Shown one piece after another: positions 53,365 to 62,210 of a stretch of 64,000 bases of DNA; positions within the stretch are counted from its first letter, which is position 1; the number at the start of each line of letters is the position of its first letter. The position numbers were made by a program, and so were the translations under genes. Where the stretch lies: contig CAUTQY010000004.1 of the NCBI GenBank assembly GCA_963540815.1, forward strand, positions 72,578 to 136,577, written 5' to 3'. The notes below the pieces were generated by a model, which was not told the DNA's origin, did not search any database, and worked only from the letters and a program-made list of their open reading frames with translations. The DNA comes from Scybalousia_A sp963540815 (GTDB lineage: Bacteria; Bacteroidota; Bacteroidia; Bacteroidales; P3).

Positions 53365-54618
53365 ATGAAAAAGATATTTTTTGTTTTCTTGTTAATTTCT
53401 TCCTTATTAGCAAGGGCGCAATGGGAGGAAAATTTTGAAAACGCTTCGCTTAGAATAGATTACTATCATAGTGGAAGGTATCAAACGGATTATTTTACCC
53501 TACAATCTTGTCAAAAATTACCTTTTTACAGCGGTTCTCATACCTATTTGATAGACCAAACAAATAACGGTGCCTACAAGGTTGCTCTATTTGACAGAAA
53601 AAGTCAAAAAATGATTTTTTCCAAAGGCTTCTCCTCACTTTTCAATGAATGGCAAAGTAGCAAAGAGGCTAAAAACACATGTGGCAATTATGAAGAAACT
53701 GTTATTGTCCCATACCCTAAAAACAATGTAGATATAGTTTTTTATTCAAGGGACTCTTTAAATGCTTGGCAAGAGGTATTCAGGCAGGAGTTTTCGGAGG
53801 ATTTATTGGTAGGGTACAACAAACCTCTACACAATATTATTCCGCTACACAGTGTAAATCGCAAAGTGGAAGAGCGGTTGGATTTGGTCTTTCTGCCCAT
53901 AGGTTACACCAAACATGAAAAACAAAAAATGATGCAAGATTTGAATAATTTTGCTCAGTGGATGTTTGTGGAAAAACCTTACAAAAACAGAGAGGATATT
54001 ATAAACATAGAAGCCATAGAGTATTATACCGAGAAAAGCGGAATACCGGGACTCAAAGAAAGAAAAAACGAAACAGGACCGCTTGGCATTACCTACAATA
54101 TGTTTTCATCTCCAAGATATATAATGACAACTAAACTTTGGGAGTTGAACGATGTATTAAATCTTCTGCCCTACGATGCGGTTATTATCATAGTTAATAG
54201 CGACATATACGGAGGTGGAGGTATATACAATTATTATGCGACCTGTTATAGCGGTCAAAAAGCCAAAGAAGTACTTATACACGAATTTTCCCATTCTTTT
54301 GCAGGCTTGGCAGACGAATATTCGGACAACGATAGTGACGCTGGGTTGCAACCCATTTATGCCGAGCCTTACGAAAAGAATATTACCACAATGATAGATT
54401 TTTCTTCCAAATGGGGCAATATGATAAAAGAGACCACTCCTATCCCCACTCCGCAGACAAAAGAATACGATAATGAAGTTGGCGTATTCGAAGGCGCCTC
54501 CTACATGTCAAAAGGATTCTACAGACCCTATCAACATTGTATGATGAGGGATTTGACCCCATTTTGTCCTGTGTGTAGCAAGCAAATAAACGATATGTTG
54601 GATATATACTCCAAATAA
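53365..54618 (+). CDS. M64-family (IgA peptidase-like) metallopeptidase
   Basis: A 417-residue secreted protein with a signal peptide (about 1-19, ARAQ). Residues about 20-150 form the M64 N-terminal beta domain. The catalytic domain shows LDLVFLPIGYT (about 172) and the zinc site HEFSHSFAGLADEY, with His306, Glu307 and His310 and the GLADEY extension typical of M64. A C-terminal CMMRDLTPFCPVC segment may bind metal or form a disulfide. M64 includes Clostridium ramosum IgA protease, but most members have unknown substrates. It follows the MORN gene by 14 bases. Confidence 0.9.
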   Translation: MKKIFFVFLLISSLLARAQWEENFENASLRIDYYHSGRYQTDYFTLQSCQKLPFYSGSHTYLIDQTNNGAYKVALFDRKSQKMIFSKGFSSLFNEWQSSKEAKNTCGNYEETVIVPYPKNNVDIVFYSRDSLNAWQEVFRQEFSEDLLVGYNKPLHNIIPLHSVNRKVEERLDLVFLPIGYTKHEKQKMMQDLNNFAQWMFVEKPYKNREDIINIEAIEYYTEKSGIPGLKERKNETGPLGITYNMFSSPRYIMTTKLWELNDVLNLLPYDAVIIIVNSDIYGGGGIYNYYATCYSGQKAKEVLIHEFSHSFAGLADEYSDNDSDAGLQPIYAEPYEKNITTMIDFSSKWGNMIKETTPIPTPQTKEYDNEVGVFEGASYMSKGFYRPYQHCMMRDLTPFCPVCSKQINDMLDIYSK

Positions 54619-54643
54619 AAGATTTAATATATCTGTTTTTATA

Positions 54644-55309
54644 ATGGAAGTACGTATAGAATACTCTTGGCAAAGTGTATTGCAAGAAGAGTTTGACAAA
54701 CCTTATTTCAAACAACTCGCAACAAGAATCAAACAAGAATACAAGACAAAAAAAATATTTCCAAAAGGAAGTTTGATTTTTAATGCCTTCAATCTTTGCC
54801 CTTTTGATAAAACAAAAGTTGTAATCATTGGTCAAGACCCATACCATGAACAAGGACAAGCACATGGGTTGGCTTTTTCGGTTTTGGAAAATATAGCCTT
54901 ACCACCTTCTCTGCAAAATATTTACAAAGAAATATATAATGACTTGGGTATAACAGAACCCTCCGACAACGGAAATTTGGAACGTTGGGCAAAACAAGGC
55001 GTACTTTTGCTTAATTCAACTCTTAGTGTTGAAGAACACAAAGCCGGTTCTCATCAAGGTTTGGGCTGGGAGATTTTTACGGATAATGTTATAAACATAC
55101 TTAATAACAAAAAAGAACACTTGGTTTTTATTCTATGGGGAAGTTTTGCTATCAAAAAAGGTATCTACATAGACAAAGCCAAACATTTGGTTCTTTGTTC
55201 CCCTCATCCTTCCCCTTTGTCCGCACACAGAGGTTTCTTTGGCAACAAACATTTTTCCACTACAAATAATTACCTTGTTTCCGTAGGTAAACAACCTATA
55301 GAATGGTAA
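54644..55309 (+). CDS. ung: Uracil-DNA glycosylase
   Basis: A 221-residue family 1 uracil-DNA glycosylase that starts base-excision repair of uracil in DNA. The water-activating motif GQDPYHEQGQAHGLAFSV is complete with catalytic Asp65, the second motif is LLNSTLSVEEHKAGSH, and the DNA-contacting loop is HPSPLSAHRGFFG with His188. Length is normal. It has no signal peptide. It is 25 bases after the M64 peptidase gene and 64 bases before a DUF4301 gene. Confidence 0.97.
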   Translation: MEVRIEYSWQSVLQEEFDKPYFKQLATRIKQEYKTKKIFPKGSLIFNAFNLCPFDKTKVVIIGQDPYHEQGQAHGLAFSVLENIALPPSLQNIYKEIYNDLGITEPSDNGNLERWAKQGVLLLNSTLSVEEHKAGSHQGLGWEIFTDNVINILNNKKEHLVFILWGSFAIKKGIYIDKAKHLVLCSPHPSPLSAHRGFFGNKHFSTTNNYLVSVGKQPIEW

Positions 55310-55373
55310 TCTGTATTTTAATTTTACCTTCGTATATGACAAACAGAAAACGTTAACAGAGATAAGAGTTGTT

Positions 55374-56903
55374 ATGAATTTTACAAAGCAAGAAATAAAA
55401 CAAATAGAGGACCTGGAAATAAGTTTATCCGACATAGAACAACAGATAAAAAATTTTGGGGAAGGTTTTGATTTTGCACGTTTGCAAAGACCGGCAACAA
55501 TAAACGACGGAATAAAAATATTCTCAACCGAGGAAATAGAAAATCTAATTACTCTATATGGAAAAGAGAAACACGGTTTGAGTATAATGAAATTTGTACC
55601 CTCTTCCGGTGCCGCCACTCGAATGATGAAAGACCTTTATTCTTTTATCAATGAATACAAGGACGAAGAAACAACACCGATAGAAACTTTTCCTTCCGCT
55701 TATGAGGTTATAACACATATAAAAGATTTTGCTTTTTATTCTTTGTTAAAAGAAAAGATAAAACAAGAAGGATTGAGTATTGAAGAGATTTTGACGGCAA
55801 AGGATTATAAAACTCTCATAAACTTTATCCTTTCTCAAAGAGGTTTAACCTACGGTAAATCTCCTAAGGCATGGATACTCTTTCACAAAAAGGAAGATAG
55901 AGCAATAACACCTTTTGAGGAACATATTTTGGAGGCAACCGAATATTGTAACAACAACGGAGAGGCAAAAATAGAGTTTTCCATTTTGGAAGAACACAGA
56001 CAAGGTTTTGAAGAATTGAAAAAACAACTCCTACCCTTTTATGAGAACAAGTATAATATAAAATACAATATAAGTTTTTCCTATCAGAAACATTCTACCG
56101 ATACCATAGCCGTTGATTTGAACAACAAGCCCGTACATACCAAAGAAAATAAATTGCTTTTCAGACCCTCCGGACATGGTGCTTTGATAGAAAACCTTCA
56201 TAATCTTAATGCCGATATTATTTTTATAAAAAATATTGATAATGTTTGTTCAAAATACAGAAAAGATACATACAAGTATAAAAAATTTCTCGGAGGTGTT
56301 TTGATATGGGCAAGACAACAGATTTTCTCTTTACAAGAAAAACTGAAAAAAGAAAATATTGATAAACAAGAACTTGTGTCAATATATGAAATTCTAAAAA
56401 AACAAATCGGATTTGTAGAATTAAAGAGTTTTACGGATTTTGAAAACCTCTCTTTGTATAAATCATACCTTAGAGATTTTTTAAACAGACCGTTAAGAGT
56501 TTGCGGAATGGTAAAAAACGAAGGGGAAGTTGGCGGAGGACCTTTTTTTGTAGAAAAAAATGGCGAAATTTCTCTTCAGATAGTAGAAAAGGCACAAGTT
56601 AATCTTGAAGATGAAAAACAAAAAGACATTTTTACAAAGGCAACTCATTTCAATCCCGTGGATTTGGTTATTTCTACAACAAAAGCAAACGGAGAAAAAT
56701 ATAATTTGCAATCATACATAGACAAAAAAGCAGGCTTTATTTCCGAAAAAAGTTTTGAGGGGCAAATAATTAAAGCCCAAGAACGCCCCGGTTTGTGGAA
56801 CGGTGCCATGAGTGATTGGTTGAGTATATTTGTTCAAGTACCTTTAACGACCTTCAACCCGGTAAAGACCATAATCGATTTATTAAAAGAATCTCACAGA
56901 TAA
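55374..56903 (+). CDS. DUF4301 family protein
   Basis: A 509-residue cytosolic protein. The N-terminal part includes RLQRPATINDGIKIF and KFVPSSGAATRMMKDL (about 80-95), which matches the DUF4301 family as I recall it, a Bacteroidetes group of unknown function. The middle contains LFRPSGHGALIENL (about 262-275) and the C-terminal part CGMVKNEGEVGGGPFFV, a Gly-rich segment that could bind a nucleotide or phosphate; some nucleotidyltransferase-like character is possible but not shown. There is no signal peptide. It is the last gene before a new promoter at 56977. Confidence 0.82.
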   Translation: MNFTKQEIKQIEDLEISLSDIEQQIKNFGEGFDFARLQRPATINDGIKIFSTEEIENLITLYGKEKHGLSIMKFVPSSGAATRMMKDLYSFINEYKDEETTPIETFPSAYEVITHIKDFAFYSLLKEKIKQEGLSIEEILTAKDYKTLINFILSQRGLTYGKSPKAWILFHKKEDRAITPFEEHILEATEYCNNNGEAKIEFSILEEHRQGFEELKKQLLPFYENKYNIKYNISFSYQKHSTDTIAVDLNNKPVHTKENKLLFRPSGHGALIENLHNLNADIIFIKNIDNVCSKYRKDTYKYKKFLGGVLIWARQQIFSLQEKLKKENIDKQELVSIYEILKKQIGFVELKSFTDFENLSLYKSYLRDFLNRPLRVCGMVKNEGEVGGGPFFVEKNGEISLQIVEKAQVNLEDEKQKDIFTKATHFNPVDLVISTTKANGEKYNLQSYIDKKAGFISEKSFEGQIIKAQERPGLWNGAMSDWLSIFVQVPLTTFNPVKTIIDLLKESHR

Positions 56904-56976
56904 ATAATTACAAACATCCGATTTATTATTCAAAACAATTTTTCTTCCCTCCGAAAGAAGAAACGGAAAATTATTG

Positions 56977-56984
56977 TACCTTTG
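56977..56984 (+). promoter_or_regulatory. -7 promoter box of the TPR-like gene
   Basis: TACCTTTG matches TAnnTTTG, 28 bases upstream of the ATG at 57005. It also argues against a start inside the DUF4301 gene. Confidence 0.6.
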
Positions 56985-57004
56985 CCAAGTTAAGATATTT
57001 TACT

Positions 57005-59215
57005 ATGAAAAAAAGACTCTTTTTATTTCCGCTATTTGTTTTGTTTTGTGTTTTATCAATTTGCGCACAAAACATTTCCTCTTCTCAAAAACAAGATATT
57101 TTAAAAAAATATGACCAACACATTAAAGATATTTCTCAAATATCTTCCGATAATGTGGATTTGTTACCCGTTTATCAATATAGATTAACAAAAGCGGAAG
57201 AATTCATAAAGGAAAAAGAGATATACAATACCGATAACGAAATATATGCCAAATATGTGGAACTAAAAACTATCTTATCACACAACAAAGAGTTAACGGA
57301 TTTTCTTTCTCCTCGCTCCTCTCAACTTTATTATATCAAGGCACTCAGTCTTTTATCCGAAAACAAACAAACGGAGGCCTATCTATTATTGCAAAAATCC
57401 GTAAATCTTAACCCCAAAAACGTTATGGCGCATTACACTTTGGCAAAACTTGCCTTGGATTCTGCGCAGATAATAAAAACAACAAATATTCTCAATGATA
57501 TTTTGGCAAACATGTCGCCGAGTTCGGAAGAAAAAAAACTATGTGCAAACATGTTGGTATATGCTTATGACAAAAATCTTTTGAAATCCATAGCCTTGAT
57601 AAAGGAGGGAAAATATGCGTACGCATACGATATACTTACACAATTACAAGAATTTTGTAAAAAAGACAATCTGAATATTTGTCAAAATGCAATAGTGGAA
57701 AATAAATTAAAAGAATGTAATCAAGGTATCTATGACAACCATATTTCCATTACAAAACGTGCTTTGAAAATGGGTGAAATGAAAGTTGCGGGAGATTTTG
57801 CCGAAAACACTTTTGATTATTTGCAACGCAATAGGGAAAATATTAACGAAAACTCTACTCTTGACGAAATTGTAAACAAAGTTGTAGACTACTATCTTGC
57901 TACTGCCAAAAGTTTGCAAGGAGCAAAAGATTCCGAACTTAGAGCAGACTTGCTTACAAAGGCCAAGAGTTTAAGCGAGATGGTAGGAGGAGAATTTGAA
58001 GCAAAAACTCTTAGGGAGATAGCCTCCATACAGGGTACATTATTGCCGACAGATAGCAAATTGGATTCCATAGAAAATAATGCAAAACCACAAGGATACG
58101 CTTTGGATTATGCCGACTATGTCAAAGACACGGTATCCAACGCCGAACAAGAGGTAACACAAATAGAAAAAGATTATATACCTTCTTCGGATAACAAAAA
58201 TCCCAAAGAAAGTTTTGCCGTTCAAAGCACTAAGGTTAAAACAATAGACAAAACAATAGACGAAAAGTTTTTTGAAACACGTACGTTTATGCAAGTAAAC
58301 AACTACGAAAAAGCTCTTGAAGTGCTGGAAAAAGCAAACCGTTTGGCAAAAATAGAGGGCGACAAACGTGCGGTTGAAGATATGTATGTAAGGGCAATAA
58401 GAGAAATCAGCGCAAAACGCATGGCTGCCGCCGAATATGCAATATTCGAAGGAAACGTATCAAAAGCCGATTCTTTGGTTGCACTTACAAACGACCTTAT
58501 CACCGAGTATAAGATGCAAGAAGACACTGCCATCCAAAGAATCATGAACTCTTATTTGCGTGCCATAGATAATAAGGTTTGTCAAAAGAAACAGGACGAA
58601 ATAAATGTTTTGGTCTACGATATTTTGGAGTGTATAAGGAAAAATGATTTCTACACGGCCGAAGCCTACATTAATAAAGCCATGGAGATAAAAGGCAATG
58701 ACGAATGCAGGTTGGACAAACAAAGAGTGAGAAGTCTTAAACGGCAAATAGAAGAACCCCTGCAATATGTAGCCCTAAAAGAAAAGTGCGAGCAAATACT
58801 ATCCGAAAAAGATACAGCAAGATTCTTTTTGGAATATGCCAAAATGGAATATTTTTACAATACTCACAAACTTAACGAAATGAGTGTACAACACGAAGGA
58901 ATAAGGTATGTTTTAAAAGAAATTAATGATGACAATCTTGCAATACGTACGGCCGAAAATCTTATAAAATATCAACAATACGAGGGTGCCATAGAAGCAA
59001 TAGCCTCTTTGAAACTTATGGGTTACAAGGCAAAACACACCAAAAAGATACAAAAAAGAATAGGTCGTTTGATGTCCTTACAGGAGGGAAAAAGGCAAGA
59101 CAAAATTGCTCAAAGTTATAGAATAGGGGATAAATATAACAATGATAAGTGGTTTAAATATTTTTTGAAGGCCTACAAGAAAAACTTTATAAAATATCAG
59201 AGAATGAAATTTTAA
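57005..59215 (+). CDS. Secreted TPR-like helical repeat protein
   Basis: A 736-residue protein from the ATG at 57005, which gives a standard signal peptide (MKKRLFLFPLF, cleavage near CAQ) and follows a promoter box; the frame stays open upstream into the DUF4301 gene but without a better start. The mature protein is almost wholly helical. Segments such as AYLLLQKSVNLNPKNVMAHY (about 127-146) and NNYEKALEVLEKANRLAKIEG (about 434-454) have TPR character. No catalytic domain or sorting domain is visible. A periplasmic scaffold role is possible. I recognise no named family. Confidence 0.75.
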   Translation: MKKRLFLFPLFVLFCVLSICAQNISSSQKQDILKKYDQHIKDISQISSDNVDLLPVYQYRLTKAEEFIKEKEIYNTDNEIYAKYVELKTILSHNKELTDFLSPRSSQLYYIKALSLLSENKQTEAYLLLQKSVNLNPKNVMAHYTLAKLALDSAQIIKTTNILNDILANMSPSSEEKKLCANMLVYAYDKNLLKSIALIKEGKYAYAYDILTQLQEFCKKDNLNICQNAIVENKLKECNQGIYDNHISITKRALKMGEMKVAGDFAENTFDYLQRNRENINENSTLDEIVNKVVDYYLATAKSLQGAKDSELRADLLTKAKSLSEMVGGEFEAKTLREIASIQGTLLPTDSKLDSIENNAKPQGYALDYADYVKDTVSNAEQEVTQIEKDYIPSSDNKNPKESFAVQSTKVKTIDKTIDEKFFETRTFMQVNNYEKALEVLEKANRLAKIEGDKRAVEDMYVRAIREISAKRMAAAEYAIFEGNVSKADSLVALTNDLITEYKMQEDTAIQRIMNSYLRAIDNKVCQKKQDEINVLVYDILECIRKNDFYTAEAYINKAMEIKGNDECRLDKQRVRSLKRQIEEPLQYVALKEKCEQILSEKDTARFFLEYAKMEYFYNTHKLNEMSVQHEGIRYVLKEINDDNLAIRTAENLIKYQQYEGAIEAIASLKLMGYKAKHTKKIQKRIGRLMSLQEGKRQDKIAQSYRIGDKYNNDKWFKYFLKAYKKNFIKYQRMKF

Positions 59216-59249
59216 TTTTCGTCTTACAAATATTACCCCAAAAAATACA

Positions 59250-60287
59250 ATGGAATTTATGAAACAATTTTATACTTTAATCTGTATTCTTGGCATGTGT
59301 TTTTTCTCCAATGCGGAGGATTTAAGAATACTTTTTGTCGGCAATTCTTATACGCATGTGAATGATATGCCGAGTATTCTAAAACAGTTGGCGCAAAGTT
59401 CCAACGTAACAATTTCCACAACAAGTTTTACCAACGGAGGTTCTCGCTTTAAAACCCATTGGCAAAACAATGCCTTAAAGCAAGAAATACAAAACGGAAA
59501 TTATGATATTATGATTTTGCAGGGGCAAAGTCAAGAGGTCGCCTTTCCTTACTCACAATTTCAAAACGAAGTCTATCCTTACGCAAAGAAACTTGACTCT
59601 CTTTTTAAAGCTCACAACCCGGAGGGTAGAGTAATTTTCTTTATGACCTGGGGTTATCGTTACGGTGATGCAAATAATTGTCCTTTCTATCCGCCGTTTT
59701 GTTCTTTTCGCACAATGTCTTTGGAATTGTGTCAAAACTATTCGTCTATGGCTACGGATTTTCAAAGCGAACTCTCCCCTATCGGTAATGCATGGCTTTA
59801 TCTATACGAGCAAGACTCCGCAAACTTTGATTTACACTCCCAAGACAATTCACACCCTAATATAAAAGGCAGTTATTTTTCGGCCTGTGTTTTATATACA
59901 ACTATTTTCCAAACCGTTATTTCCTCCGACTACTACTCAAGCCTATCTCAAAACGAGGCAACTTTCTTTCAACAAACAGCCTCTTCGCTTTTTGCAAACA
60001 ATACTTTATCCTCTTGTTACAATGTTAACTCTTCTTTGCAAAAGGTAGAGCAAAATAAATTCTCCATTATGTATTTGCCATATAAAGAGTTATTGAAAAT
60101 AAATTCCAATTCCCCTGCCTCTAACATTACAATACACATATATAACGTTATGGGAATAAAAGTAAAACAATATTCTGTGGCAAACTCTGCCACATTGCTT
60201 TTAAATGTTACCGATTTACCGAAAGGATGTTATATTGTACAAATATCCGACAAACAAAACTTCTCCACTAATAAATTTACTAAGTAG
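59250..60287 (+). CDS. DUF4886 SGNH-type hydrolase with T9SS-like tail
   Basis: A 345-residue secreted protein with a signal peptide (about 1-22; a second ATG at 59259 would shorten it by three residues). The SGNH block I is FVGNSYTHVND with nucleophile Ser33, and block V is DNSHPNIKG with Asp199 and His202, matching DUF4886. The C-terminal 80 residues (about 268-345) resemble a T9SS sorting domain (ITIHIYNVMGIKVKQY, LPKGCYIVQIS, NKFTK), so T9SS export is likely although the usual NPxxD opening is degenerate. The substrate is unknown; relatives act on acetyl esters of polysaccharides. It is the last plus-strand gene before the second repeat cluster. Confidence 0.82.
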   Translation: MEFMKQFYTLICILGMCFFSNAEDLRILFVGNSYTHVNDMPSILKQLAQSSNVTISTTSFTNGGSRFKTHWQNNALKQEIQNGNYDIMILQGQSQEVAFPYSQFQNEVYPYAKKLDSLFKAHNPEGRVIFFMTWGYRYGDANNCPFYPPFCSFRTMSLELCQNYSSMATDFQSELSPIGNAWLYLYEQDSANFDLHSQDNSHPNIKGSYFSACVLYTTIFQTVISSDYYSSLSQNEATFFQQTASSLFANNTLSSCYNVNSSLQKVEQNKFSIMYLPYKELLKINSNSPASNITIHIYNVMGIKVKQYSVANSATLLLNVTDLPKGCYIVQISDKQNFSTNKFTK

Positions 60288-60670
60288 TTATAATGTTCTT
60301 GCAAAAAGTAATAGTTATACGCCATTGCTTTACTAGGTAATGCAACCACATCCAATCCATCATTGCAAGCCAGCCCTCCTTATCGCCGTTGCTAGCGCAG
60401 TGAAGCAATCCATAATATAAGTATGTTGTAATATGTCATTGCGAGCAACTTTGTTGCGTGGCAATCCGTAAAACAATACGTCATTGCGAACCGTAAGGCG
60501 TGGCAATCAATATCTTTAATATTCATGTCCTCCACGCTCGTCATTGCGAGCGGTAGCAAAACAATCCATACCGCTTTATGTTTTTCGGATTGCTTCGCCT
60601 TTCGCTCGTAATGACGCTAAAGGAGGGTTCGCAATAATGAAAAGGAGAAGCTTACGAAAAGACTACGTGT
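60288..60670. repeat. Second cluster of 'gtcattgcgag' repeats
   Basis: This gene-free stretch carries further copies of the same repeat as at 1-660, near 60360-60413, 60434-60470, 60480-60508, 60540-60568 and, inverted, 60585-60615. The copy at about 60434-60459 is nearly identical to that at 1-26. No reading frame is credible. Confidence 0.85.
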
Positions 60671-60679
60671 AAATAAAAA

Positions 60680-60707
60680 AGCGTTGAAGTTCGGTAACTC
60701 CAACGCT
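60680..60707 (-). terminator. Terminator beyond the sorting-domain relic
   Basis: A 12-base stem with one mismatch (60680-60691 with 60696-60707) and a 4-base loop is followed by T7 on the minus strand. It lies downstream of the sorting-domain relic and the coiled-coil lipoprotein gene. Confidence 0.75.
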
Positions 60708-60742
60708 AACGTTATTAAAAAATTACAATATTCACTTTTTTT

Positions 60743-60873
60743 TTATTCCTTGATTAACTTTTTGGTAATTTTGTTTATTCCAATGTAACAAACCCCTGCT
60801 GTTAGGTCACTTGTATTTAGTTTATTTTCTCTTGTTTAATAAGTCTGCCCATAGAGCTATAAACTTTTACCAT
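60743..60873 (-). pseudogene. Decayed T9SS sorting-domain fragment
   Basis: Read on the minus strand from an ATG at 60873, the frame gives MVKVYSSMGRLIKQEKIN and then a stop. In the next frame the sequence continues NTSDLTAGVCYIGINK-ITKKLIKE and stops at 60743. Together these are the last 40 residues of a type A T9SS sorting domain (VxVYSxMGRLI ... LxxGxYIxxI ... KKLIK), interrupted by one frameshift. The front of the domain and the cargo are missing. It lies 31 bases after the stop of the coiled-coil lipoprotein gene and before a terminator on the same strand, so it is probably the remnant of a deleted cargo gene. Confidence 0.75.
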
Positions 60874-60904
60874 TTCATTTTTTAATTAATTATGAAAAAT
60901 CTAT

Positions 60905-61774
60905 CTATTTTGTCATAATTACAAGGAATTTACTCTTTGACCAGAATAAACTAGCGTTGGTTATATTTAACTCTGTAGGCTTATCTTCCTTATCAAAAGA
61001 GTATGAAGACGAAGGATGGGAGGTAAGTATTTGAATTTTTTTACCGGGAAGTTTTACAGTTTTAAATCTCCTTAGGTCTACCTGTTCGTATTTGTCTAAC
61101 TCAGAATCCGAGGATACTGTGGTTTTCTTACCCATACCAAGAAAGCCTCCTTTTGAGTTAATAATTCCTTGTGCTATAAGCTCTTTCTTTGTGCCAACTA
61201 CATAATAAACGGTATTTTTTTCGTCCTCTACTTTAAGTATATGGTCGTCTTTTTCTTTATTTTGTTGAGAAAGTTCGTCCAAGTTTTTATTCAAAGAATT
61301 TATTATTATGTTTTTCTTTTGCAACTCAGTAGTAAGTAACTGTATTTCCTCTTCTTGTTCGGTTATTCTCTGTTGAAGTTTTTCTATAAAAGCGGTAAGT
61401 TCTTTGTTGGTTGATTTAGATTTCTTTAACTCTCTTGTTAAAGTGTTTATTCTTTGTTTTTGTTGGTTGAGAATTTCATTAATGTCTTGTATTTGAGATT
61501 GTATTTTGGAGCGACTGTTTTTATTCAACTCCGTAGAAGCATTGCGTATGGATTCTACATTTGAGTACTTGGAAGTAACGGTGTTAAGGTCTTGCTCTAT
61601 TTCGTTGAGTTGAGCAAAAAGGTCTTCCATTTCTTTATTCTTAGCATCCAAGGCCGCTTGTATAGAGTCCTGCATAGCCTTTTGACTAACTATCTTTTCT
61701 TGTGCGTCTTTATTACCACAAGAAAAGAACACCAATGTTGCAATCAATCCTATTGCTAAAAAAATCTTTTTCAT
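60905..61774 (-). CDS. Coiled-coil lipoprotein of unknown function
   Basis: A 289-residue lipoprotein: lipobox LVFFSC puts the lipidated Cys at residue 19. Residues about 30-185 are a long coiled coil rich in Lys, Glu, Gln and Asn. The C-terminal domain (about 188-289) begins with VYYVVGTKKELIAQGII and GGFLGMGKKT, a segment I recall from a conserved group of Bacteroidetes lipoproteins with no known function. It is probably an envelope spacer or scaffold. It is a single gene downstream of the atpDC terminator, and is followed by the sorting-domain relic. Confidence 0.8.
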   Translation of the reverse strand: MKKIFLAIGLIATLVFFSCGNKDAQEKIVSQKAMQDSIQAALDAKNKEMEDLFAQLNEIEQDLNTVTSKYSNVESIRNASTELNKNSRSKIQSQIQDINEILNQQKQRINTLTRELKKSKSTNKELTAFIEKLQQRITEQEEEIQLLTTELQKKNIIINSLNKNLDELSQQNKEKDDHILKVEDEKNTVYYVVGTKKELIAQGIINSKGGFLGMGKKTTVSSDSELDKYEQVDLRRFKTVKLPGKKIQILTSHPSSSYSFDKEDKPTELNITNASLFWSKSKFLVIMTK

Positions 61775-61905
61775 TTTCGTTGTTTTTTTTTAGTTAATAA
61801 TATAAGATTAAAAAATTAAGTTACAGATTATAAAACGGAATTTATATTTGTATATTGTATTTTTGATTATTTTTCAGTTTTTCATTTAGTGCCCACAATA
61901 AAAAA

Positions 61906-61942
61906 GCGAAACGGCTTATTTTACGTATATAAACCGTTTCGC
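61906..61942 (-). terminator. Terminator of the atpD-atpC unit
   Basis: A stem of 9 perfect base pairs (61906-61914 with 61934-61942), extended by G-U and A-T pairs to about 13, is followed by T6 on the minus strand, 22 bases after atpC. Its core (cgaaacgg) is shared with the terminator at 25291-25334. Confidence 0.85.
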
Positions 61943-61964
61943 AATCATTTATTATATAGTGTTT

Positions 61965-62201
61965 TTATTGTATTAAAATACTTATTTTGTTGTCGGACAT
62001 TTCCAAAATACCTCCGTTGATAGCAAAAGAATATTGTTTGTTTTCTTTATCTCTTAAAACTATTTCGCTTTTAACCAATACGGAAACTATGGGTGCATGA
62101 TGTTCCAATATTTCAAACTTGCCGTTTATTCCTTGCAGTTTGACTCTTTTTATTTCACCTTCGTAAATCAATTTTTCCGGAGACAATATTCGTATTTCCA
62201 T
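61965..62201 (-). CDS. atpC: F1 ATP synthase epsilon subunit, short form
   Basis: A 78-residue protein equal to the N-terminal beta-sandwich of the F1 epsilon subunit: EIRILSPEKLIYEGEIKRVKL, then the conserved GINGKFEILEHHAPIVSVL and FAINGGILEM. The usual C-terminal helical hairpin, which inhibits ATP hydrolysis in many bacteria, is absent; short forms are known in Bacteroidales. It follows atpD by 9 bases and ends before a terminator, so no other ATP synthase gene follows. Confidence 0.93.
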   Translation of the reverse strand: MEIRILSPEKLIYEGEIKRVKLQGINGKFEILEHHAPIVSVLVKSEIVLRDKENKQYSFAINGGILEMSDNKISILIQ

Positions 62202-62210
62202 CTGTCCGTC

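Noticed and set aside
56816..57004. Longer N-terminus for the TPR-like protein
   Set aside because: It would begin with a TTG inside the DUF4301 gene; the ATG at 57005 gives a signal peptide and follows a promoter box.
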